Part shown: piece after piece, positions 34,627-43,347 of the stretch
Numbering within the stretch: position 1 is the first letter of the stretch
How the letters are laid out: the number at the start of each line of letters is the position of its first letter
Origin: Lentisalinibacter salinarum
Lineage (GTDB): Bacteria > Pseudomonadota > Gammaproteobacteria > Steroidobacterales > Woeseiaceae
NCBI RefSeq assembly: GCF_040706555.1
Contig: NZ_JAPDRH010000002.1
Location: 186,001-250,000 of the forward strand
Reading direction: 5' to 3'
DNA: 64,000 nt
Translations under genes and position numbers: made by a program
Notes under the pieces: generated by a model
The model's input: only the letters and a program-made list of their open reading frames with translations
Databases searched by the model: none
Told to the model about the DNA's origin: nothing

Positions 34627-35987
34627 CAGCCGTTCTTCTCGATGTCGGTCAGGTTCGCGCGCAGCGCGGGGCCGTAGTCATACTTGCCGGAGCAGACGAA
34701 CGAGAGCAGTGCCACGTCGTCTTCGTCCAGCTCCAGACAGCCGAGCTTGCGCGCGGTCTCGGTGTCGCCCACCACCAGCGCCTTCAGCAGCGGCGCCGGC
34801 AGGATGTCCAGCGGCATCACCTTCTCGAAGTTGCCGATGGGCACCATGGCCCGCGGGCTGCCGTTCTGGGAGGTGGTCAGGCGGAACCCGGCCTTCTGCA
34901 GCACGGGACCGGCATAGGCGCGGATGGCCGAGAACTTCTTCGTGCCCGGCAGCGCCCAGCCCAGGAACTCCCGCTCGCGGCCCTCCGGCAGCGCGGTCAG
35001 CTGGTTGTGATAGCGGCCCATCCACGCGGCCCAGTCGCTGGCGCGACGGCCGCTCAGCACGGAGCCCGATATCACCCGCGTATCGGTGTCGTCGTCCAGC
35101 TCGCCGGCGATCAGATCCTCGGTGCTGGCGCCCACGCGGGTGCGCAGCAACCGCGGCCGCCGCACCATGGGGCCGGCGATGGAGACAATCCGCTCGGTCG
35201 GCAGGCGACCGGTCGCGAACAGCCGGGCCATGGCGATCACGTCCTGGGAGCCGATGGTCCAGACCGTCTTGTTCTCGCTGACCGGGTCCAGGAAGTGGAT
35301 GTGGGTGCCCGGCAGCCCGGCAGGATGGGGCCCGGAGAACTCCGCATGCACGAAGGGCTTCTCGTCCGGCACCGCGATGCGGGAATCGGGTCCCGTGCAG
35401 ACGTAGATCGGACCGTCGGTCAGCTTCGAAATCAGGCGCAGGCCCGCGGCGAACTCCTCCGCCGCGTCCGCGACGATCACCTCGGCGTCCGGCGCCAGCG
35501 GATGGGTGTCCGTGGCCTTGACGAAGATGGCGTGCGGCCGCGAACCCGGCGCCGGCACCTTGCTGTAGGGCCGCGTGCGGAAGGCGGGCCAGAGACCCGC
35601 GGTCAGCAGTTTCTCCTCCACGGCCTCGCCGTCGAGCCCGTCACGGTCGCCGGCCGCGACGCTGCCGAAGTCCACCGCCTCGTCGCCGTCCAGATCGATC
35701 ACCACCGACTGCAGCACCCGGCGCATGCCCCGGTTCACGTCCCGCACGACGCCGGCACCGGGTGCCGTATACGTCACGCCGGGCGTCTGCTTGTCGCTGA
35801 ACAGCGGATCGCCGAGCCGCACCCGGTCGCCCGGCTTCACCGCCATGCGCGGCTTCAGGCCGATGTAGTCGAGGCCGAGCAGCGCGACGCTGCCGACGGG
35901 CCGTGCGGACTCGATCACCTGTTCCGGCTTGCCGGCCAGGGGGATGTCGAGGCCCTTGCGGATCTGGAATGAGAGACGTTCTGTCAC
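34626..35987 (-). CDS. nqrA: Na+-translocating NADH:quinone reductase subunit A
   Basis: A 453-residue peripheral subunit on the cytoplasmic side of the Nqr complex. It begins ERLSFQIRKGLDIPLAGKPEQ, equivalent to the IKIKKGLDLPIAG start of known NqrAs, so the GTG at 35987 is the chosen start; the open frame further upstream belongs to the shadow of the prenyltransferase gene. The biotin-lipoyl-like part (GDRVRLGDPLFSDKQTPGVTYTAPGAGVVRDVNRG) and the Rossmann-like middle are intact. It starts only 4 bases after the prenyltransferase stop codon. Confidence 0.95.
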   Translation of the reverse strand: MTERLSFQIRKGLDIPLAGKPEQVIESARPVGSVALLGLDYIGLKPRMAVKPGDRVRLGDPLFSDKQTPGVTYTAPGAGVVRDVNRGMRRVLQSVVIDLDGDEAVDFGSVAAGDRDGLDGEAVEEKLLTAGLWPAFRTRPYSKVPAPGSRPHAIFVKATDTHPLAPDAEVIVADAAEEFAAGLRLISKLTDGPIYVCTGPDSRIAVPDEKPFVHAEFSGPHPAGLPGTHIHFLDPVSENKTVWTIGSQDVIAMARLFATGRLPTERIVSIAGPMVRRPRLLRTRVGASTEDLIAGELDDDTDTRVISGSVLSGRRASDWAAWMGRYHNQLTALPEGREREFLGWALPGTKKFSAIRAYAGPVLQKAGFRLTTSQNGSPRAMVPIGNFEKVMPLDILPAPLLKALVVGDTETARKLGCLELDEDDVALLSFVCSGKYDYGPALRANLTDIEKNG

Positions 35988-35991
35988 GGGA

Positions 35992-36963
35992 TCATGACCA
36001 CCAGATTGTGAACAGGACACAGGCGGTCGCCCACAGGCAACCGATCGTATGACTCGCCAGCGTGAACTCGATGGCGCCCAGAACACCGGCCGGGTCGGAG
36101 CCCGAACGGCGCACCGCGCCGGCCACCCGCAGCGACAGGGCCAGCAGCACGAAAGGCACCGCGGGCGCCAGCAGCGGCAGGTAGCCCGCCACCGTCAGCC
36201 ACAGCGTCGAGGCCGCCGCGATCAGGTGCAGACCCACGTAGATGCCCGCCGTCGCCGTGCGGCCGAAGCGCACCGGCAGGGTCGCCTTGCCCACGGCGGC
36301 GTCCGCATCGAGATCCGGCACCTCGTTGATGAGCACGATCGCCGCCACCCAGGCGCTCACCGGCAGGGCGAAGACGATCAGCGGGAGGTCGACCGCCCCC
36401 GTCTGCAGCCACGCGGCACCGCTCACCGGCAGCACGCCGAAAGCGATGCCGATCGCGAGTTCGCCCAGGCCCAGCGAAGACAGCCGCACCGGCCCGAGGG
36501 AATAGACGATGCCGAGTGCAATGCCCGCGAGACCGAACCACAGGACGCCGATGCCGCGCAGCCAGATCAGCGCGAGGCCGATCAGCGCCGCGATCGCCAG
36601 CAGCTGGATGCCCCAGCGGGCCATCTCGCCCGTGGACATGATCTGATTCTGGATAAAGCGCGAGCCGCCCGTATAGGGGTAGATTCGGCTGGTATTGCGC
36701 CGATCGCTGCCGCCGGTCTCGTCGCCGACGTCGTTCAGCACGTTACCGGCGCCGTGCACCAGCATGGTCGCGACGAGCGCGAGCAGTGCCACGACGACAT
36801 CGATGCCGCCGGCCTGCACGGCGCCCCACGCCGTGCCCGCGACCACCGGCAGGACGGACGCCGGGAAGAACTTCGGGCGGGTCGCGTGGAACAGGCGCTT
36901 GAGGCGGCTGTCGCCGAAATCGCCGGCTCGCGGCTCGATGACGGCCGTCTTGTCCGCGCTCAT
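35992..36963 (-). CDS. UbiA-superfamily prenyltransferase, MenA-like
   Basis: A 323-residue integral membrane prenyltransferase with about eight helices. The two Mg-diphosphate motifs are NVLNDVGDETGGSD (NDxxD type, after helix 2) and NEVPDLDADAAVGK. RIYPYTGGSRFIQNQ between them is reminiscent of MenA (dihydroxynaphthoate prenyltransferase) and its plastoquinone relatives. It joins an isoprenoid tail to an aromatic ring in quinone synthesis. The start at 36963 (MSADKTAVIEP) is preferred because GGGGG lies 7 bases upstream; an in-frame ATG at 36969 has the G run too close. It leads the nqr operon with only 4 bases to nqrA, which suggests quinone supply is matched to Nqr. UbiA or a menaquinone-unrelated role is possible. 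Confidence 0.78.
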   Translation of the reverse strand: MSADKTAVIEPRAGDFGDSRLKRLFHATRPKFFPASVLPVVAGTAWGAVQAGGIDVVVALLALVATMLVHGAGNVLNDVGDETGGSDRRNTSRIYPYTGGSRFIQNQIMSTGEMARWGIQLLAIAALIGLALIWLRGIGVLWFGLAGIALGIVYSLGPVRLSSLGLGELAIGIAFGVLPVSGAAWLQTGAVDLPLIVFALPVSAWVAAIVLINEVPDLDADAAVGKATLPVRFGRTATAGIYVGLHLIAAASTLWLTVAGYLPLLAPAVPFVLLALSLRVAGAVRRSGSDPAGVLGAIEFTLASHTIGCLWATACVLFTIWWS

Positions 36964-37276
36964 CTCCATGCCCCCGAAAACCACATCCTGTCTCTGTCCA
37001 TCACCCGGTCCTCCGCAAAAAACGGACCGCCGGGCCTCCCGGCCGGCGGCGCGCGGCACAGTGTAATGGATTTTGCATACTCACCGGTCCGGCATCACCC
37101 CCGCCGGCGGCCTGAAACCACGGATTCACCCCTCGGCTGCCTAACTTACCGGCCGCTGCGCGTATGAGAATAGGCGTTATTACTTACGGTTAGGGGCGTC
37201 CCGGATCGTTATCCTCGGCACTCGGCGCAGTCTTGCGTCATCGGTGATCCAATGCCGCGTCAAGGGGGTTTCACGC
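36964..37276. other. Divergent control region between the prenyltransferase-nqr operon and hyp cluster
   Basis: This 313-base stretch has no coding potential I can support. On the minus strand it holds a terminator-like hairpin (listed separately) about 55 bases before the prenyltransferase start, preceded by a TACACT -10-like box (37065-37060). On the plus strand a GGGGG ribosome site at 37265-37269 serves hypC. I see no clear -24/-12 sigma-54 site or FNR box. Confidence 0.6.
37017..37049 (-). terminator. Terminator-like hairpin in the leader of the prenyltransferase-nqr operon
   Basis: On the minus strand CCGCCGG pairs with CCGGCGG (37049-37043 with 37033-37027) across a 9-base loop, and after TCCG a run of six T residues follows (37022-37017). 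It has the look of an intrinsic terminator, yet lies upstream of the first gene in the operon direction, so it could be an attenuator, or a terminator for transcripts arriving from further right. Confidence 0.4.
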
Positions 37277-37507
37277 ATGTGTCTCGCAGTCCCGATGCAG
37301 ATCAAGTCCATGGACGAGTTCACCGCTCGCTGCGAGGCGAAGGGCGTCGAGCGGGAGGTCAGCCTGTTCATGCTCCGGGACGAGAGCGTCGAGCCGGGCG
37401 ACTACGTCCTGGTACACGTGGGCTACGCCATCCAGAAAGTCACGGAAGAAGAGGCCGCTTCCAGCTGGGAGCTCTTCGACCAGGTCCTCGCGGCAGCCGA
37501 TGCATGA
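37277..37507 (+). CDS. hypC: Hydrogenase maturation chaperone HypC
   Basis: A 76-residue small beta-barrel chaperone of the HypC/HybG/HupF family. It starts MCLAVPMQI with the essential Cys2 that carries the iron of the Fe(CN)2CO group and binds the large-subunit precursor and HypD. GDYVLVHVGYAIQKVTEEEA is the other conserved part. The ATG at 37277 is preceded by GGGGG; the upstream in-frame start would bury Cys2 and is rejected. First gene of hypCABDFE; overlaps hypA by 8 bases. Confidence 0.96.
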   Translation: MCLAVPMQIKSMDEFTARCEAKGVEREVSLFMLRDESVEPGDYVLVHVGYAIQKVTEEEAASSWELFDQVLAAADA

Positions 37508-37901
37508 GCTGTCCGTCTGCCAGGCTCTCATCGGGCAGGTCGAGACCATCGCCCGGCGTGAATCCGCGGCCCGTGTAACCGCCATACACCTCGCCATCGG
37601 CCCGCTCTCGGGCGTCGAACCCGAACTGTTGCGCCGCGCCTGGCCACTGGCCGCCGGCGCCACCATCGCCGAGGAGGCGGAACTCCTCATTGAAGCAGCC
37701 GATATCCGCGTAGAATGCTCGGTCTGCGGCGCCGAGTCCGCGGCGAAGGCCAACCGGCTGCTGTGCGGCGAATGCGGCGACTGGCGCACCCGGCTGGTGA
37801 GCGGCGACGAGATGCTGCTGACCCGCCTCGAACTCGAACGCACCGGCGGCGTCCAGCAGGAAGACACCGGCGCCACCACGGAGGACTCCAGACATGTGTG
37901 A
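37500..37901 (+). CDS. hypA: Hydrogenase nickel-insertion protein HypA
   Basis: A 133-residue nickel metallochaperone. The N-terminal MHELSVCQAL contains the nickel-binding His2, and the zinc site is formed by CSVC...CGEC (CxxC pairs at about residues 73-94). Works with HypB to load nickel into [NiFe]-hydrogenase large subunits. Overlaps hypC and hypB by 8 bases each. Confidence 0.96.
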   Translation: MHELSVCQALIGQVETIARRESAARVTAIHLAIGPLSGVEPELLRRAWPLAAGATIAEEAELLIEAADIRVECSVCGAESAAKANRLLCGECGDWRTRLVSGDEMLLTRLELERTGGVQQEDTGATTEDSRHV

Positions 37902-38727
37902 TACCTGCGGCTGCAACATCACGGCCGGCAACCGGCACCTCATCCGCCCCGGCGGCAAGCTCGAGCGCACGGCGAGCGGCGCCGAGTCCGTGGACGTGCT
38001 GCGCAGCCTCCTGAGCGAGAACGACCACCAGGCGGGCCACAACCGCGAACATTTCGACGGCCACGGGGTGCTGGCGGTCAACCTGATGTCGTCCCCGGGC
38101 GCCGGCAAGACCGCGCTGCTGGAGGCGACCATCCAGGCGCTGGCCGGGGAACTCCGGGTGGGCGTCATCGAGGGCGACCTCGAGACCGAGAACGACGCCG
38201 AGCGCATCCGCCGCCACGGCGTCCCCGCCATCCAGATCGCCACCGGCACCGCCTGCCACCTGGACGCGCACATGGTGCATGACGCCGTACACGAGCTGTC
38301 GCTGGACGAGCTCGACATCGTCTTCATCGAGAACGTGGGCAACCTGGTGTGCCCGGCCAGCTTCGACCTCGGCCAGCACCGCAACATCACGCTGCTGTCG
38401 GTGCCCGAGGGCGACGACAAGCCGGCAAAGTACCCGGTGATGTTCCGCGCGGCGGACCGGATCCTGCTCACCAAGAGTGACCTGCTGCCGGTGCTGGACG
38501 ACTTCGACCCGGAGCGGGCCCGCGCCTGCGTCCGTGATCTCGCCACGCCCGCGGTCATGCAGGCGGTGTCCGTGAAAAACGGCGAGGGCATGACCGAGTG
38601 GCTGGAGTGGCTCCGCGCCGAGCACGCCGCACAGGGCGAGCGGGTGGCACGGGGCGAGTCGGCGCGCCCGGCGGTGCAGCCCGACGGCGCCCATCTGCAC
38701 GCGGACGCCGGCGCCACGGCGCGCTAG
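37894..38727 (+). CDS. hypB: Hydrogenase nickel-incorporation GTPase HypB
   Basis: A 277-residue SIMIBI GTPase. The N-terminal high-affinity nickel site is MCDTCGCN, without the long histidine stretch of some homologues. The P-loop SSPGAGKTALLE lies at about residues 66-77; GDLETENDAERIR and FIENVGNLVCP contain the internal metal-site Cys/His region, and LLTKSDLLPVLDDFD supplies the guanine-specificity motif. The last 25 or so residues (GQRVARGESARPAVQPDGAHLHADAG) are a low-complexity tail. Provides energy for nickel transfer with HypA. Confidence 0.96.
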   Translation: MCDTCGCNITAGNRHLIRPGGKLERTASGAESVDVLRSLLSENDHQAGHNREHFDGHGVLAVNLMSSPGAGKTALLEATIQALAGELRVGVIEGDLETENDAERIRRHGVPAIQIATGTACHLDAHMVHDAVHELSLDELDIVFIENVGNLVCPASFDLGQHRNITLLSVPEGDDKPAKYPVMFRAADRILLTKSDLLPVLDDFDPERARACVRDLATPAVMQAVSVKNGEGMTEWLEWLRAEHAAQGERVARGESARPAVQPDGAHLHADAGATAR

Positions 38728-38804
38728 GCGCCGCCCGGCAGACCCGTTACCCGTCAACCGCCGACAGTTCGACCGCAACAGCGACGAGCAGGGGGGATAC
38801 CGAC

Positions 38805-39935
38805 ATGGCACACGACGCGCGCTACTGGCTGGACCGGCTGAAGGCCCTGCCGCTGCCCGACCGCGTCCGCATCATGAACGTGTGCGGCGGTCACGAGCGT
38901 TCCATCACGACGGCGGGCCTTCGCACCGCCATCCCGTCCCAGATCGAACTCATCCCGGGGCCCGGCTGCCCCGTGTGCATCTGTCCCGAGGAAGACGTCT
39001 ACGAGGCCATGCAACTCGCGCTGAACGAGGACGTGATACTGGTGGCCTTCGGCGACATGCTGCGGGTGCCGGTGAACGTGCCGAAGCGCGAACCGCGCTC
39101 TCTGGAGCAGGCCAAGGCCGCAGGCGCCGACATCCGGCCCATCGCGAGCCCCACGGAGGTGGCCGCCGTGGCCCGGGAGAATCCGGATCGCCAGGTGGTG
39201 TTCTTCGCCGCCGGCTTCGAGACCACCACCGCGCCGGTGGCCGCGATGCTGGCCGAGGGCGCGCCTGACAACCTGAGCGTGCTGCTGTCCGGCCGCCTCA
39301 CCTGGCCCGCCGTGGCCATGCTGCTCGAGTCCGGCGAGCCCGGCTTCGACGCCTTGATCGCGCCCGGCCACGTCTCCACGGTGATGGGCCCGGAGGAGTG
39401 GGCCTTCGTCCCGGAGAAGCACGGTATCCCGGCGGCCGTCGCCGGTTTCCGCGCCGACACCCTGCTGGCCGCCATGTACTCGGTGCTGCGCCAGCTCATC
39501 GAGGGCAAGCGCTTCCTCGACAACTGCTACCCCGAAGTCGTGCGCCCGGGCGGGAATGCCGTGGCCCGCGAGTGCCTGGACCGGGTCATGCACGTGCAGG
39601 ACGCCACCTGGCGCGGCATCGGCGTGATACCGAAGTCGGGCTATGGCCTGCGCCCGGAGTACGAACACTGCGACGCGCGCCTGCAGTTCCCCTCCTACGC
39701 GGACGACTCCCGCAAGCGGGTGGGCCAGATGCCGCCGGGCTGCGACTGCGCGAAGGTGGTGCTCGGCAAGATCTATCCCAACGAGTGCCGCCTGTTCGGC
39801 GCCGCCTGCACACCGCGCAAACCCATCGGCCCGTGCATGGTCTCCGACGAGGGTGCCTGCCGCATCTGGTGGTCCGCCGGCATGCGCGAGAATGTCTGGG
39901 AAGGCCGCAAGAAAGCCGGCAGCGCCACCGGCTGA
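38805..39935 (+). CDS. hypD: Hydrogenase formation protein HypD
   Basis: A 376-residue [4Fe-4S] protein that, with HypC, is the scaffold on which the Fe(CN)2CO group is assembled. Conserved cysteine motifs are all present: MNVCGGHERSI with Cys near residue 26, GPGCPVCICPEEDVY, and the C-terminal cluster motif GCDCAKVVLGKIYPNECRLFGAACTPRKPIGPCMVSDEGAC. The start at 38805 follows a GGGGGG run; the longer upstream frame is a shadow of hypB. The 77-base gap after hypB is the largest in the hyp cluster. Confidence 0.96.
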   Translation: MAHDARYWLDRLKALPLPDRVRIMNVCGGHERSITTAGLRTAIPSQIELIPGPGCPVCICPEEDVYEAMQLALNEDVILVAFGDMLRVPVNVPKREPRSLEQAKAAGADIRPIASPTEVAAVARENPDRQVVFFAAGFETTTAPVAAMLAEGAPDNLSVLLSGRLTWPAVAMLLESGEPGFDALIAPGHVSTVMGPEEWAFVPEKHGIPAAVAGFRADTLLAAMYSVLRQLIEGKRFLDNCYPEVVRPGGNAVARECLDRVMHVQDATWRGIGVIPKSGYGLRPEYEHCDARLQFPSYADDSRKRVGQMPPGCDCAKVVLGKIYPNECRLFGAACTPRKPIGPCMVSDEGACRIWWSAGMRENVWEGRKKAGSATG

Positions 39936-39939
39936 GCGG

Positions 39940-42228
39940 GTGGCGCCTGCCGCCGCCCGCGAGACGCGCCGGATCTGCCTCACGGGCCACGTCCAGGGCG
40001 TGGGCTTCCGCCCGTTCGTCTTCCGCCTCGCGCACGAACACGGCATCGCGGGCTGGGTGCGCAACCAGCTGGGCGAAGTGGAGCTGCGGGCGCAGGGCGC
40101 GCCCGACGCGGTCGCCCGTTTCCGCGACGCCCTGATCACCGATGCGCCGCCACTGTCCCGGCCGGAGCTGACCGCCGACGAGGCCGTGGACGAGGGCGAC
40201 TTCGACGGCTTCCGCATCCTGGAGAGCGCGGCCTCCGAAGCCCCGCGCATCTTCGTGCCGCCGGACTACTTCATGTGCGAGGACTGCCGGCGCGAGATGG
40301 CCGACCCGGTCGACCGGCGCCACCGCTATCCGTTCATCAACTGCACCCAGTGCGGGCCCCGCTACACGCTGATCGAGGCCCTGCCCTACGACCGGCCCAA
40401 CACCAGCATGGCCGCCTTCGCGCTGTGCGCGGACTGCGAACGCGAATACCTGGACCCGACGGACCGCCGCTTCCACGCCGAGCCCGTCGCCTGCCCGGTC
40501 TGCGGCCCCTCGGTGACGCTGCGCGCCGGCGGCGAGACCCTGGCGACGCGCGAGGACGCCATCGCCGCGGCGGTGGATCGCCTGCGCGCCGGCGAGATCC
40601 TGGCGGTGAAGGGCATCGGCGGTTATCACCTGATGTGCGCGGCGGGCGACGCGGGCGCGGTCGCCCGCCTGCGCGAGCGCAAGCCCCGGCCCCACAAACC
40701 GCTGGCCGTGATGTTCCCGCTGACAGGCCCGGACGGCCTCGATGCGGTGCGCCGCTCGGTGGACCTGCGTCCGGAGGAAACCGACGAACTCCTGAGCCCT
40801 GTGCGACCCATCGTGCTCGCCGCCCGCCGTGCCGACTGCCCGCTGGCGGACAATCTGGCGCCCGGCCTGGCCGAACTCGGCATCTTCCTGCCCTACAGCC
40901 CGCTGCACCAGTTGCTCACCGGCGATTTCGGCGCGCCTCTCGTTGCCACCTCCGGCAACGTCAGCGGCGAGCCCGTGCTGACGGATCCCGACGAGGCGGA
41001 ACGACGCCTGCAGCGCATCGCCGATGCCTTCCTGCAGCACGACCGCCCCATCGTCCGGCCGGCTGACGACCCGGTATTCCGGCGCGTGGGCGGCCGGGTG
41101 CGGCCCATCCGCATCGGCCGCGGCTGCGCGCCGCGGGAACTCACCCTGCCCTGGCGCCAGCCCGAGCCGGTGCTGGCCGTCGGCGGCCACATGAAGAACA
41201 CCCTGGCGCTGGCCTGGGACGACCGGGTGGTGGTCTCGCCCCACATCGGCGACATGGGGACGCCGCGCAGCATGCAGGTCTTCGAGCAGGTGGCCGGCGA
41301 CCTGCAGTCGCTGTACGGCGTGGAAGCCCGCCGGGTGCTGGCCGACGCCCATCCCGGCTACGACACCCACCGCTGGGCACGGCGCTCGGGCCTGCCCGTG
41401 GAGACCGTCTGGCACCACCATGCCCACGCCTCGGCCGTGGCGGCGGAGCACGGCGGCCGCGGGTCCTGGCTGGTATTCGCCTGGGACGGCGTGGGTTACG
41501 GGGAGGACGGCAGCCTGTGGGGCGGCGAGGCGCTCGTCGGCCGGCCCGGCGCCTGGCGCCGAGTCGCCAGCATGCGCACCATCGCACTACCTGGCGGCGA
41601 CAAGGCGGGACGCGAGCCCTGGCGCAGCGCCGCCGCCATGCACTGGGCCTGTGGCCTGGACTACACCGACGGGCCGGAGCACATGGATGTCGCGCGCATC
41701 GCCTGGGAACAGGGGCTGAACTGTCCCGTCTCGAGCGCTGTGGGCCGGCTCTTCGACGGCGCCGCCGCCATGGTCTGCGGCATCGGCACCGCGAGCTTCG
41801 AGGCCCAGGGGCCGATGATGCTGGAGTCCATTGCCGCCGGTGCCGCCGGCCCACCCGCCGCCACCGGCCCGGGCAACGCCGTCGAGCTGCCGGTGGCCGC
41901 CGACGAGGCCGGCGTGCTGCGCACCGACTGGGCGCCGCTCCTGCCGATGCTCTGCGATGCCCGGCGCCCGGCCGCCGAGCGCGCCGCCGACTTCCACGCC
42001 TCGATGGCCGAGGCACTGGCCGTCCAGGCAGGTATGATCACGGAACGGGAAAACTTCGAACGCATCGGCCTCACCGGCGGCGTATTCCAGAACCGGGTCC
42101 TCGCCGATGCGGTGCTGGAGCGCCTCGCGGCCGCGGGCCACACGGCGGTCCTGGGTACGGCGCTGCCGGCGAATGATGCCGCCATCTGCTACGGGCAGGC
42201 CGCGGAGTTCGCGGCCCGGTCGGGATAG
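39940..42228 (+). CDS. hypF: Carbamoyltransferase HypF
   Basis: A 762-residue enzyme that makes the cyanide ligands of [NiFe]-hydrogenase from carbamoyl phosphate. Domains in order: acylphosphatase-like (RICLTGHVQGVGFRPFVFRLA, about residues 9-95), two zinc fingers (CEDC...CTQC and CADC...CPVC, about 105-190), a YrdC-like domain (EILAVKGIGGYHLMCAA to VATSGNVSGEP) and a Kae1/TobZ-like carbamoyltransferase domain (HHHAHASAVAAEH, WDGVGYGEDGSLWGGE, LTGGVFQNRVL). The GTG at 39940, 4 bases after the hypD stop, is chosen because the acylphosphatase domain begins right after it; the longer frame overlaps hypD. Confidence 0.95.
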   Translation: MAPAAARETRRICLTGHVQGVGFRPFVFRLAHEHGIAGWVRNQLGEVELRAQGAPDAVARFRDALITDAPPLSRPELTADEAVDEGDFDGFRILESAASEAPRIFVPPDYFMCEDCRREMADPVDRRHRYPFINCTQCGPRYTLIEALPYDRPNTSMAAFALCADCEREYLDPTDRRFHAEPVACPVCGPSVTLRAGGETLATREDAIAAAVDRLRAGEILAVKGIGGYHLMCAAGDAGAVARLRERKPRPHKPLAVMFPLTGPDGLDAVRRSVDLRPEETDELLSPVRPIVLAARRADCPLADNLAPGLAELGIFLPYSPLHQLLTGDFGAPLVATSGNVSGEPVLTDPDEAERRLQRIADAFLQHDRPIVRPADDPVFRRVGGRVRPIRIGRGCAPRELTLPWRQPEPVLAVGGHMKNTLALAWDDRVVVSPHIGDMGTPRSMQVFEQVAGDLQSLYGVEARRVLADAHPGYDTHRWARRSGLPVETVWHHHAHASAVAAEHGGRGSWLVFAWDGVGYGEDGSLWGGEALVGRPGAWRRVASMRTIALPGGDKAGREPWRSAAAMHWACGLDYTDGPEHMDVARIAWEQGLNCPVSSAVGRLFDGAAAMVCGIGTASFEAQGPMMLESIAAGAAGPPAATGPGNAVELPVAADEAGVLRTDWAPLLPMLCDARRPAAERAADFHASMAEALAVQAGMITERENFERIGLTGGVFQNRVLADAVLERLAAAGHTAVLGTALPANDAAICYGQAAEFAARSG

Positions 42229-42295
42229 GACGCCGGCGACAATCACGGGCACTGGCCCTGGTCCATAAAGCGGGCATCGACCCGATGGGAGAACA

Positions 42296-43300
42296 ATGGA
42301 AGACGATCGCATCAGTCTCGCTCACGGCAACGGCGGACGCTTCATGCGCGAACTCATCGACGAGATCTTCGCGCGCCACCTGGCCAACGACGACCTGGAC
42401 GTGCGCGCGGACGCCGTACCGCTGAAGCTCGACGAGGGCGAGGTGCTGTTCACCACCGACGGTTTCACCGTGCAGCCGCTGGAGTTCCCCGGCGGGGACA
42501 TCGGCGCGCTCGCCGTGCACGGCACCTGCAACGACCTGGCGGTGGCCGGCGCCCGCCCCTGCTACCTGAGCCTGAATGCCTTCATCGAGGAGGGGCTGGA
42601 GATCGCGGTGCTCGACCGGATCATTGCCAGCCTGGCGCGGGCCGCGGCCGAGGCAGGCGTGCGTGTGGCCGCCGGCGACACCAAGGTGCTGCGCCGCGGC
42701 GAGGGCGGCGGGCTGTATCTGGCCACCACCGGCGTCGGCGTGCGCCTGCCCGGCGTAAAGCCCTCCTTCGACAACATCCGCGCCGGCGACGCACTCATCG
42801 TCAGCGGGCCCATCGGTGATCACGGCACGGCGGTGATGCTCGCGCGGGAGGACTTCGGGCTGCGCGGTGATCTCCAGTCGGACGCCGCCAGCATCGCGCC
42901 CCTGGCGGCGCGCCTGCTGGACTTCGACGGCCTGCGCTTCATGCGCGACCCCACCCGCGGCGGGCTGGCGACGGTCACCCACGAGATCGCGGCCATCACC
43001 GGCCTCGGCGTGCGGCTGCGAGCACCGGACGTGCCGGTGCGCGAACCCGTGCAGGCGGTCTGCGAGATGCTGGGCTACGACCCCTACTACCTGGCCTGCG
43101 AGGGCCGGGTGGTCGCCGTGGTCGATCCGGACCAGGCGGACGAAGCGGTGGCGGCGCTGAGAGAGCTGCCCGGCGGCGAAATGGCCGCGCGCATCGGCCA
43201 CGTCACCGACGCCGCGAAGCGCGTGGTGCTGGAGACCGAGCTGGGCGGCGAGCGTTATCTGGAAGAACTGGAGGACGATCCCCTGCCGCGCATCTGCTAG
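42296..43300 (+). CDS. hypE: Hydrogenase expression/formation protein HypE
   Basis: A 334-residue PurM/ThiL-fold ATPase that dehydrates the carbamoyl group received from HypF into thiocyanate. It begins ISLAHGNGGRFMRELIDEIF, contains FTTDGFTVQPLEFPGGDIGALAVHGTCNDLAVAGARP and MRDPTRGGLATVTHEI, and ends PLPRIC, the mobile C-terminal tail with the acceptor cysteine as last residue. Last gene of the complete hypCABDFE set. No hydrogenase large or small subunit lies in the window. Confidence 0.97.
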   Translation: MEDDRISLAHGNGGRFMRELIDEIFARHLANDDLDVRADAVPLKLDEGEVLFTTDGFTVQPLEFPGGDIGALAVHGTCNDLAVAGARPCYLSLNAFIEEGLEIAVLDRIIASLARAAAEAGVRVAAGDTKVLRRGEGGGLYLATTGVGVRLPGVKPSFDNIRAGDALIVSGPIGDHGTAVMLAREDFGLRGDLQSDAASIAPLAARLLDFDGLRFMRDPTRGGLATVTHEIAAITGLGVRLRAPDVPVREPVQAVCEMLGYDPYYLACEGRVVAVVDPDQADEAVAALRELPGGEMAARIGHVTDAAKRVVLETELGGERYLEELEDDPLPRIC

Positions 43301-43347
43301 GGCCCGTCGACCGGGACCGGCAGCAGGATCGTATCGGAGTAGCCGTC

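Noticed and set aside
39643..39939. N-terminal extension of hypF
   Set aside because: Overlaps the conserved C-terminus of hypD; the acylphosphatase domain begins right after the GTG at 39940.
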